This document shows, in pieces, positions 47,101 to 59,100 of a DNA stretch of 64,000 nt (its first letter is position 1; every line of letters begins with the position of its first letter). The translations under genes were made by a program, and so were the position numbers. Origin of the DNA: Salvator merianae (lineage: Eukaryota; Chordata; Lepidosauria; Squamata; Teiidae); assembly GCA_003586115.2 (NCBI GenBank), contig QVOM02000023.1, positions 3,537,284 through 3,601,283 of the forward strand, read 5' to 3'. Below the pieces are notes generated by a model. It searched no databases. It was not told where the DNA came from and worked only from the letters and a program-made list of their open reading frames with translations.

Positions 47101-50100
47101 ACCGGAGATTGGGTTGGTTTGCTTCAAAATATAAACCTCATTCCATGCCGGCCAGTGAGTCCTTTTTAATATGGTGCCACTATTAAAACATCATCATCAT
47201 AAGGGCTGGATCCAGGATTATTAAGCTAGGCAGGGTTTCTGGATTCTGGGGCAGCCAGCTGCACAAATGCTTTTTTCTGGCTCCAACTGGATGGATGTAA
47301 CTCCATATCCCACGCCTTCTGATGTAGTAAAAGGTCTCACTCCAATTATAAAGGAAACCGGAGGTCTAAATAAACCAAGATGCCCTGCTGATGACTTCGT
47401 GGGAAATAAGAGAACTGGTTTTAATTTTCACCTTTGCCTGAGGCTGCCATCAGCAGAAGGTAGCGTTCGTGTAGAGAGGAATGGCAGTTTCCTAGAAGCC
47501 CATAATTTGATCATATTTTTCAGGGATGAAGTCTATTTTCTGGACCCCGTTCCCAGGAAAGTTACTCTTCTTGTTCTGTTTTCGCTGGGGCGTTCGCAGG
47601 AGGTTTAAAATTCTTAACATTGCAAGCAGCTGTGAGCAGCAGGGAGCGCTAAGTTTCCATCCATCATCAATTCCTCATAACTTCAGGCTTGTATAGTGGT
47701 AACCTGGGGTGGCCGGTGCTGTGGATATTGACACTGCAGAATGAATGAGCAAATGGCCCTTTAGCTGAGGGAACAGCGTCTTGCTCTAGCTAGTCTATTT
47801 TATCTGTATTTACAGCAATTTTATGGTGACCCACCCTGAGACCTTTGGGTATAAGGATAGAAATATCAATCAATCAATCAGTCAATCAATCAATTTACTA
47901 CCAGAGGAGGTGGTGATAGCAATCAGCCTGGACAGCTTTAAGAATGGATTGGACAGATTCGTGGAGGTTAAGTGTATCAATGGCTACTAGAATAGATGTC
48001 CAGGTGGAGAGACAGGCAGAATGCCTCTAGAACAGGAGAAGGTTTTGCCCTTGTCTTCTGCTTGAGATGCCCGGAAACAGTTGGTGGGCCACTGGGTGAG
48101 ATGGGATGCTGAACTAGATGGGCTGTGGCCTGATCCAGCAGGGCTTCTCAATTCGTGTGGCAATGGCTCCTAGAATGGATGCCCAGGTACCACATCTGGG
48201 TTGGAGAGCCAGGCAGGATGCCTCTAAAGGCCATTTGCAGGGAGTGGAGAGCAGGTGAAGGTTCTGCCTTTGTCTCCTGCTTGAGATGCCCAGAAGCAGC
48301 TGGTGGACCACTGGGTGAGACGGGATGCTGGACTAGATGGGCCGTGGCCTGATCCAGCAGGGCTCCTCTTAGGTTCTTATGTTCTTAACCAACCACAGGG
48401 TACGGGGTGCTGCTGAGTCAGGCAGGTTCCGCATGATGTTGGAACTTGCACCTTAAGCAAAGTTCACTTGTGGAGTGATTTTTGCTTGCTGCTCAGTCAC
48501 TTGTTGCAAGATATGCTGTTCGCACGCCTGCTGCCACTCTAGCCAAAGGGAACATTGCACGGGGAAATTTTTGCTTCTTGGTTCCGTGTTTCCACCTGGG
48601 GTCTTCTCAGTGAGCACAGGAAGTGGCTGTGAAAGGTGGCCATTTTCCTGCGCTCCCCAATGAAGACCGTACCTAGTGAGGTAGTTTTGTTTTGGGCAGT
48701 GAGGTCCAATATGGTTTTTTAAAACCGCAGGCAGCCCCTGACTTATCTGATTAGCATCAGTCTTATAACGAATGATAAAAAACACAGGAAATCAGATTAT
48801 AAATACAGTATAAAGGCACAGCTGTGTAATAGGCAGCTAAAATATAATTCACAGTAACTTCATAAGGCAATCATAATACTAATAGTAAATAGAAGCTCAT
48901 GAGGTCTGAAAATCAGGCTGTGTAAGCAGAAAGCTCCCTGAAAAAGATAAACTTTAGCAATACACCTGACCTCCATGAATTTATCTAACCCTTTCTTAAA
49001 GCTATCTAGGCTGGTTGCTGTCACCACCTCTTCTGATAGCAAATTCCATACATTGATGACCCTCTGGTAAAGAGGAGGTGACCACCAGAAGTGACAGCTA
49101 GGATGAAATAGGCTCTGACAAGGAAACCAAGATGGTCTCTTCATACACACCTTAGATAATGCTGGATTGAACATGCATGTAACATAAAGGGAGAGTGGAT
49201 TCGAACTCTGATCTGCTGGTTTTAGTGACCTAAGCCTAAACCTAAGCCTAAACCTAAGCCTAAGCCTAAGCCTAAGTCTAAGTCTAAGTCTAAGTCTAAG
49301 TCTAAACCTACCTAACTGTTGACAGTTACCTATGCTTTTGCCCTTCATATCCCCTTATTAATTATTCTTGTGATTTTTTTTCCCCTAAAGGCACCAGGAT
49401 GGACTAGGATCCTGCAGTGAATATGTTAAGGTAGGAAACTATTTATGTCCTTTTCTGTCAGATAAAACATGATTGTATGGTAGAATAGATGTTAAGCAGG
49501 AGTAACACTCCCAATGGACTAAACTATAATCTCACATGAAATAAATTTTTGGTGATCCTTTTTTAACTATTCCCATTTTTTGATAGTTTGTTTTTTTTAA
49601 TTTTAATTTGGATTAATGTGGGTTGCAGGCCCCTATTCTGGGATATAATCCATAATAAGGCCCAATGCTGAAAGGGTCCGTATTTGAACTTATGGAGTCC
49701 ATGTGTGGTACACCCCTGAAACTGGGGTATTGTTTGATGCAGCGTTTACACATATTGTACAGCCTACACCAGGAGGGGAGAAAGGGTTTAAAGGAACCAA
49801 TAAACCTGTTTTACCATTTGAAATATAATGTTTGGAATTTTACAAAAGTTAGCTTCACCCATTCCAGGGAGAGAGTGGCCGGTGGGGTGTCCGACTGTAC
49901 TGTAATGTATTGAATGTGATTGACGTTACTGTTTTACTATTTTGGGGATGGTTCTGTGATTAATCCCCATGTTTCCCCGTTAACTGCAGTGTGAAAAAGT
50001 TGCACCAAGAGGCATTTGTGTGAACAAGCTCCCGGTCTTCTCTCCTTTCATTTTCTCTCTTTGCCTATTAATCCAAAGGAATTTGCCAGCCCTTTCTCTT

Positions 50101-53100
50101 TCTGGACCCAGTTTGCTCTGAGCAGCTACTTGTGCTTAGCAAACGAAATTATCTCATTTGGTTTTTTAAAATTTAGTTACACATCTTCATGTATTTACAC
50201 AGTTGTGTCCTGCTTTTTGAAGAGATCCACACTGCCTCCAGATGACAAGAGGAAAATGCAGGATGTTGTTTGGATTCTGCAATTACCTCTCGCCGTCCCT
50301 GCCGGACAGCAGGGCATCTTTGCTGGGCATATACCTGTCGGGACCTTTGCTCCTGTGATGGTGAGACTGCTGCTTCCGGGTAGTTTGGTGACGCCAAATA
50401 CCCAGAAGTGCATGATCATGCATGCGAGGCCGCCATTTTCGGCATGCTTTTGGCTCTGTGCATTTTCGTCAAGACCCATGGCAAAAGCAAGCATCCGGGC
50501 AGATAATTCATATCGCTGTTTCAGATAAATCTGGGTGGAGGCTGATTTTCCTGGAACAGCTATAACATCATGTGATATCACCCCTTTATCCTGGGGCTAT
50601 GTTGGGATCGCTGCAGAGACGTGTGGCATTCCCAACACAGCCCCCGATAATCCCATGTTTTAGGCCCTGTGTGGATGGGGCTCCAAAGCAGTAAACATCC
50701 CCCTTTCAGCTCTGGGCCTTATTCCGGATTATATCCCAGAATAGGGGCCTGCCGTCCGCATGCTAAGGCAGACTACCGCAGACCATGATGCAGGTGAATT
50801 TATATACGCCTTTCGCATGGCAGCCAGTGTGGGTCAGCACAACTGGAAACCCCACCCTCTGCTGAAAGTTTTTAGCAAACTGGCTTTTGGCAGGGGAGGA
50901 GCTCCCGCCGTTCTCACCCATTGCCACTGCCTTTTGGATGCCAGTGGTGGCCAGGAGAAGCGTCAGGTACCTCTTCTGTGTCCCTATTCCGGTCCCCGGT
51001 CTGGAGTTTTTTCAATAACTCCTTGTTGCAAAAGGCGTCCTTATCCCCTTCTCTAGCGGTCACATGGAAAAGGAGACGCAGGCCTCCTCAAATCCACCTC
51101 AGTCGGCAGCTTATCCCCCAACAAACTATTAACATTCCTAAGGGTTCGTTAAGAGAACCACAGTGGCGTTGGCCGGGTTTTTTACCCTGCTGCGGCTTCT
51201 GCTCCGGAGTTGTTCGCAGTCGGTGGATGCCAGATCTTGCATCAGAAACAAAACATGTATGGCCCCCAAATGACTCCAAAATCCCTGCAAGAACCTGTTG
51301 CGACTCAGGGGTAGAGTTCCCAGTGCCCAGTCCATTAGACTGAATTGATTAAAAGCAATGTACATAGGTGGAACAAAACTTGTACTCAGGGGTCTAGTTA
51401 GGACAGGATGGACCCCAGCCATAAAAGCAAGATGAACCCCTAATTTTCATAGGCAGCCAGATTCCCCAACTTGAGCAACAAGCCTTAAACACTTCAGGTT
51501 CCGCTCCACCCTCTCTCTTATCTCTCTTCTCCTGTTCTCTTTCAGCGTTCCTTTCCTTTGTTCTAAACCCCCAGATTCTCAAGCACGGCAGAGGTCCGTT
51601 TCCACCTCCCATCAATGCTAAAGCACAGACAGATTCCTCAATCCCAGAAGGGGGGTGGGGGATTAGGGAGAAAGGAAATGATGGGAGCTGACACTTCTGA
51701 GCACCGTGCACATGGCAAAATCTGAATCTGCCCCCGAAAATGGAGAAGCTGTTCTGTAGCCTGAGCTAAGCCAGACCCCCCCCCCCTTTGACAGGCAGAA
51801 GGATTAATGAGAGAGACAAGGTGAGGGACCGATTTTCCCCGGTTCACCCCTTGTTCCTGAACACCAAAGAAGCTGAGTACGCCTTTGCCCAGAAATTCTG
51901 TATCTGTCTAGGAAAATGACACCCCATTCTCCATGATCCATCGTTCAGAAGAAAAGAATATATATGCCTTTTTTTAACAGACAGGGTCCCAATCCTTTTT
52001 TCTTCCAGAACCTTCCTGTTAATCAAGCATCCTTTCTGTCCTATCAAGAGATTATTTTAATCTTCACGCTCTTGCTCCTCACTAACTGGTCTTCCATCAT
52101 GGATTTGCAAGCTTGGGGGGGCATTTATTATATATATATTTATCCTGTTTTATACCCAAAGGCCTCAGGGAGGCTTAACATCAAAGCCAGCCTTAAAACC
52201 CAAGTTAAAATAAGTGCACTAAAACAATAATAAATAACAGTGCCTGAAAGGGGAAAGGAATTCTTCACCCAAAGGTTAGGATAAAGACCTCTTGAATGTA
52301 CATAGTTAAGGTACCTGACGCAGCTCAAAGGAGAGGGTATTCCATTGTCTGGGGGCTATCACCAAAAAGGCCCTCCCATATACCCCTTTTCAATACTGAC
52401 AGTGTTGGCATAACTAAGATAGGTTTGTATGGGAGGACGTATTTCTTTTGCTATTCACGACCCAAGCTGTTTAGGGCCTTATAGATCAATGAAGTGGGCT
52501 TGATAGCAAATTGGCAGTCAGTGCAATTCACGTGTGCATCATCTAGAGATGCTGACAAGCTAGGTGTCAGCTTTATGCCAATTTGCAAAGGAAGCAATAA
52601 GCTAAGAAAACACGGAAGGTAACTAGAAATATGGGTCCAGTGGTCTATTGACTCTGCAGGTGTTTCTGGACTACAGTTCCCACTAAAGACAGCTGCTAGT
52701 CCAGATGACAGAATGCAGCAATGTCTGGAGGCCTGCACTTAAAGACAGACAGATTGCAAGCTTGGTGTGTAGCTGTTACAGGGGGTGCATCACAGAATGG
52801 TGGTGGTGGAATTTTCTGGGAAGCGACTTCAGGTCCTACAACGGTTCTACCTGCCCTGGCAAGCAGCATCTACTTTGACTGGAGGATGCATAAAGGATTT
52901 TGTGTTCAGCTGAACTTGGATTGACTAGTGTGGAATTTCTGCCTTCTGATCCTCACTCAGGCCGCCTCCAGACAATAACAAGCAATCCGGGATCTAAAAA
53001 ACAGTCCCAGAATTGCCTCTTGCTGCCCCTTGCCAGATGCAACGAGCAATCCTGGCCTTACCTTCCGTGTCTGCTTTGGGATACCGCATAAGCCCATCTT

Positions 53101-56100
53101 TCATGGATGGTTCTGTGTTGGCTACATAACCGATCAACAGTCTGGTCATTAGAGAACTAGTGCATGATACCTTTTCTGACCTTGATTTGGCTAAAACAGT
53201 CCCTCCAGCATTCTTGAGGGCTCCATCCCTTCATTTCATTGTGGAAACAGAAAAGTGCCAATTACCAATACATAAGAATGGATAGTTTCAATTGCACAGT
53301 TGCAATTTTCTGTTTGTGTGTAAAACTCCAGTGGCAAACTGAGCTGTGAGTCTTGTGCTTTAAAGATGAGCAGATATCTTCTTTCCTCCATCTTTTCTCA
53401 GAAATCTTCTTCAATCCCTGGTGGACATAACAGTAATCTTCCAGGTACCAAGCATGCTAACTTATCGTTACAACTTTGCTCTCACCGGTGGCTCTCCAAA
53501 GAAACGTCTGCCTTTTGGCTAAGTTTCCGCTGTCCTCTTTTATGGGGAATTGCACAGGACTTGTCTGAATTAACTACATGTGGGAAAAGTACTAGTCAAA
53601 TATTAACTGTGGCAGAAGTCCCGTGGTGCACTGGCAGCTGGTGGAAAGCTTTTCTTCAAAGGCACATCAGCTGAAATAATAGCTTCTCAAGGGTGTCCAG
53701 TATGCTTAGAGCCAAATTTCCATAGGACAGAAGTCATCATGGTTCACGCCCACCATTATATTCTTGAGGACTTCCTCTTACACCCATAAATCCACTGACC
53801 CCCCATCCCCTTACACCCACAAAGCCACTGAGACCCCCAGTTCCTTAGTTATGAATGGCAAAGGGATTATCTTTGAAGAGAACGCAAAGTTGAAGGAAGA
53901 AACTTGGAAAATCTCCATTCTAGTTGAGATTGCCTGTTTTTCTCTTTAGCACTCCCTCTCTCCAACAATCATCAGATCCCTAGACTTTCACTGGTCATCA
54001 AAAAGCTGGGCTCCACTCATGGCAAGGAAAGGAACAGTGGAGGAATCTCCAGCAGGCCGCCTTGTCCTCTAACAGCAAAGAATGCTGGAACAATCCCATC
54101 TGTCACAACTGCCTGAACCTGACCTATAGACTTAGAATGGAGCAGACTTGGCTTCCTTCTTGTTGTTTCCAAGCCAGCCAGAAAGCAAACATGGCTAACA
54201 TAATTTGACCAACTCCTGAGCCAATCATTCAAATGATCCTTTCCCCCAAGAGTCTGCCAGACTGTCAAAAGGCTGCCTGGAGCACTCTATAGACCAGGTG
54301 TTCATAGACAGAGAGGCACAGATGTCTGCAGGTCCCAGAGAAAAGCTGTTCTTCAGAAATCCATATTGACTCTCTCCACCCGTCACTCTAGAATTTTTCT
54401 CTGAAATGCTTTCTTTCGCTCTCATGACTCTATTTCTCCCAAATTACCGCTGAAAGGATTCCTTTGTACGAGTTCCATTCCGTATCGGAAGCTCAGCATT
54501 TCCCAGCAGTATTTTTGGATGAGTGAGAAGCACAGAAGCAATGGAGTAGTGGCAGAAAGCACTTCCTTGCATTCGCTTTGCTACTGGATCTACTCTTGTG
54601 GTAGAAGAAGGTGTGATAACTTTGCGGGACGCCGGTATCTCTGAGCGCCGTTTAGGGCCTTTCAACTCTCGCTGTGGCTGCCTAATTGATCCTGCCAATA
54701 GCATATGCTTGTCTCTGAGGTTACGCCAGGCATGCTTCTGTACACACAAGCGTTAGGGTGAACCCGTCAATGGTTCATTAAACCAGTTATGGTCCTCTGG
54801 GTCGCTTAACTCTGCTTGCTGTGGTAATTCCAGAGTTAAAGTTCAGGGCACCAGTGTGGTCACCGGGGCACCATCTGCCTCAACATGAATCCATCCATTC
54901 CATAAGATGGTTTGCTTAAGGCAGCCAATGTGATACGCAGAGGCTAGAAAGCCAAGCCAAAACCTGGAAAACCCTGGGTTCGTTTTTTTTCAGGTGATCT
55001 TGAGCAGTCAGTCGCTCTCAGCCTAATCTACCTCACAGGGCTGTTGTGGGGATAAAAGGGAGGTGACCGTCGCCAAGTCTGCTGCCTTGAAATGTTTCAA
55101 AAGGAAGATGGGGCATAAATGCCAAGATAAATAAAAATAAAACCATTATGGGTGCAACCACTTATCTGTGCTCACTCCTGAGTAGACATGATATTTATCT
55201 GCTTGTCGAGTTTTAACACAAGTTACGAGCACATCAGAAAGTTATGTTTGGTCAGGACCGGATGGTTTGGAGACCCTCCTAAATGGGACTTGCTTTGCTG
55301 CAAGGCAAACTGAGGCAAGGTCTTCAGGGAGGAAATCTGGGGGTGAACAGCAGCAAAGCAGAAAAAAAAAAATGCCAGATCCGATCCCTGGGTTTAATGC
55401 TCTAGGAAGGCCACATGGAAATCAATAGGGATAATGGAGTTATGATTGATCGTTAAGAAAATCCAGTTTCCACACAACACAAGCATTAGTTAGGGAAAGG
55501 GCACTTTATACTCTCTCAGAGATCTGCACTTTCTTGGATCCATTTATGGCCACGACCCAGAAGAATCCAATGTTGATGGGCCTAGAAAAAAGCCCGATAT
55601 GCACGTGATGTATTATGAGGCGTCCACAGAAGCACTCAAGGGCAGACCTAGGATAAAGCTCGCATTAAGTTTAATGCCCGGCATTATGCAGGGAATTTTA
55701 AGACTGCAATCTCCATCCAGCTCTGAGCGGCAGAAATGTTGATGTCTGCTGCCAAACCACCACAACAAGGAGCTTACCAGATGATTGGTACCTCGTACAA
55801 GGCCGGCTGGCTACGTAAGGTTGGCTAAGGGCAGCCGTTTCTGTTAAGAGCAAGGCTTAAACCAGGACTGGGGGGGAAGGGGAAGGAAAGAAGACATGGG
55901 CTGCCTCTAGACTGCAGGAGGCAATGTAGGATCTAAAGAAGATCCGGTGATGACCTCTTGCTGCCCCAACTGCATCAGACATGTGTGCCACCTAGTCCAG
56001 CTCTCCCAGTGGCCAATCAGCTGCATCAGGAAGCCCCCCAGCAGAACAGGAGCCCACAGCTTGCCCTGCTAATAGCCAATGATAGCCCAGACTTCCATGA

Positions 56101-59100
56101 ATATAAAAGCAGATGAAATGCTTCACTAGATTGGACCCATGACCCATCTAGTCCAGCACTCTGTTCTCCAACCAGCGGTACCAGGGAGACCATCAGCAGG
56201 CCATGAAGACACAGCTGGCCCTGCTCAAGGTCTTCTAGCAGCTGCCCTTTGGAGGCAGAACAATGTAAAAATGCCCCACTGGAGTGGACCCATGGCCCAC
56301 GTAGTCCAGCAGACTCTTCTCCCAGTAGTCACCAGGTGCATAAGGAAGCCCACCAGCAGGACACAAGCACACAGCTTGCTCTGCTCACCATCTCCCAGCA
56401 AGTGGGCTTCACAGGCAGAACACCTCCTACTGCCACTGATAATGACCATTGGTCCATGAGTGGATCCAAATGAATTGTCTTTGGTAAGAAGGGAGCATTT
56501 ATCCGTAGACCCTGAAACGGGATGCTGCTCCATCAGAATGCAATACTCTCAGACCTGTTTTTCCTCTCCAGCTGGTTCGTTTTTTCTTTGCTTTCCTCAT
56601 TATAATTTGGTGGTGTGTTTTATTATTTCTAAATGGAAATTTAATGCCTTGTTAAGTTTTATAGATTGTACTCTTGTTTTTTATTTTGAACTTTCTTCCC
56701 CAGCCTGATGGTTTAGGGCTATCAGAATGACACACAAATAAGTTGTTATCGAAGGAAGGAAGGAAGGAAGGAAGGAAGGAAGGAAGGAAGGAAGAGAGGA
56801 AAAGAAGGAATAGGAGGGAGGAAAGAAGAGAGAAAGTGTGAGAAAAAAGAAATAATGCAGGAAGAGAAAGAGAAAGTGGGAGGATGGGAAAGAAGGAAAA
56901 TATTAGGAGACAGGGGGATGAAGAAGAAAGGAAGGAAAGAAAAGGAAAGGAAAGAAAGAAAGGGAGGAAGAGGAGAAAAACAGATGGAAGGGATACAAAG
57001 AAAGAACGAGAAAAAGAGAGGAGGAGGAGAGAAGAAAGGAATTAAGAAATAGAAATGGAGAGAGAAATAGGAAAGGAAGAATATTAAAAAGGAAAGAAGA
57101 TGGGAAGAAAGCAACAAAGCGGGAAGGAAAAAAGAGAGGAAGGAAATAGGGAGTCAGAAATAGGGAAGGAGGGAAGGGAGGAAAAGGAAAAAAATGGGGA
57201 GAGATAAAGAGGGAAGGAACTATGAAATAGAAAGGGAGATGTCGGAGAATATGGAATGAAAAAGGAAGGAAGAGAACGGGAGGGAGGAAGGGAAGGAAGG
57301 AAAAAAGAGAAAGAGACGGGAAGAGCGAGATAAAGAGAGCAAGAGGGCAGGAAGGAAGGAAGGAAGGACGGAAAGGAAAATAGGAATCAGAAAGGAAGAG
57401 AAGCAGGGAAGGAAGGAAGGAAAAGAAAGAGAGGGAGAGATAAAGAGAACGAGATAGAGAAGGAAGGAAGGAAGGAAGGAAAAGAAAGAGGGAGAGATAA
57501 AAAGAACGAGATAGAGAAGGAAGGAAGGAAGGAAGGAAGGAAGGAAGGAAGGAAGGAAGGAAGGAATCAGGCGAGGGAGAGGGAAGGCAGGGCGGCCAGA
57601 GCGCAGGAGGTCCTTTCGCGCTGCCTTCGGGCTGGTGATGCTCTGAGGAAGGAGAGGGAGACAATAGCCCTGCGGGCTGCTCGGCGCGCCTGCTGTGCCA
57701 TCCACGCACCCCTGCCGACCGGGAGGGTAAGGTGGGGGGGGCTCGCCTCCCTCCCTCCCCCTCCTCCTCCTCCCTCCCCGCCCCGCCCCCTCGCAGCGAT
57801 GAGGTAATCGGGCGAGCAGCGGCGGCTGAAGTTAAAGCCCCGCCGGAGCGCGGCGAGGAGCTTGTGGCGGCGGCGGGTCTCGGGCGGGCTGCGTTGCGGC
57901 TGCTGCTACTGCTGCTGCTGCTGCCGCCGCCGCTGCCCCGCCGCCCTCCTGCCCGGAGCCATGACGGACCGCTGCAGCCTCTGGAGCGCGCTCTCCGCCG
58001 CCGCCTGCTGCTTCTACCGGGGCTCCTTCATGCAAGTGCAGGTGAGAACGGAGGGGGCGGGGAACCCCCCCCCGAGCCCCCCAGCCCGGTGGGCGCAGCT
58101 CCTCTTGCAAGGACCGCGGGAAGGGCGCCTTCCCCGAGAAGGGCATCAGCTCTGCTGTCGCCACAGGGGGGGACGGGGTGGGGCACCCTCTCTCGGTACC
58201 CCCACCCATAGATCGGGGGGATCCTCTCCTGGAGGCGCAGGGGGGGCTTGCCCGGGGGATTCCCCGTCGTCGTCGTCCCCCCCACATACACCCCGCAGAA
58301 GGGAGGACTGTTCATTCTTTGTGTTTCCACCTCTCTGTGGGACGAGACGCCCTAAGATGCTGGCTTTGGGGAGGGGGTGCAAGCAGGGATTCCCTCACCC
58401 CCCACCCCCCATACACACACTGGTTTCCAGGATCTCCTTTGGGGAATCCTTGCTTTCACCAGCCAGGTTTTCCAGGTGAAGGTGGGGCCGCCTCTCTCTT
58501 CCTCCAGCCGCCCAGGTGCGTTTCTCGGGCTTCGCTTGGGATGGAGGCGATGCTGCGCCCCAACAGCCAAGTCCCGAAATACTGCTGTCGAGAAAAGGCA
58601 CCAGGAACCCCTTTTCTCTTCGGCGCAGGTGAGGAGCCCTGGGGGTCTGCCAGGTGCAAAGTGCAAAATTAACTTTTTGTGTGTGCGTGTGTGCAGACCT
58701 GACACTCCCCCAGTTATAATTAGTGGGGTCAGAATTTTTCTGCCGGGGAAGATCTGTTCGCTCTGATTTATGAGCATCTTTGGCTACGGTATTTTGTGGA
58801 AGCAGAGGAACTTTGCCATTTGGGGGCTGCACCTTCTCTCTCCCTCTCCCCCCTCCCTCTCAGGGAGTTTTAAGCCCACCACCTTTTTCAGAGCGGAATC
58901 GGTTGCTTTCCTGCATTCACCGGAGGTCAGGTGTACCGCACAGTGAGTCATGCTTTGGGGAAGGGGGCGCCTTGTTCCCTCGGCCTGACTCAGCCTGGGG
59001 GGGAAGAGGGGGGGAGAAGGAATGGAGAATCACACAGTCCGGGAGTCCCAGGTTCCTTCTCCCCAGTCTCCTAGTGACATCCGGCTGCAGATGGGGGTGA

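Noticed and set aside
56903..57709. 268-codon minus-strand frame rich in Ser, Phe, Leu and Pro
   Set aside because: It is the translation of the GGAA polypurine tract and has no coding meaning.
57862..57960. N-terminal extension of the short SH2D3C isoform
   Set aside because: The frame is open but starts with TTG, and there is no in-frame ATG upstream of 57961 in it.
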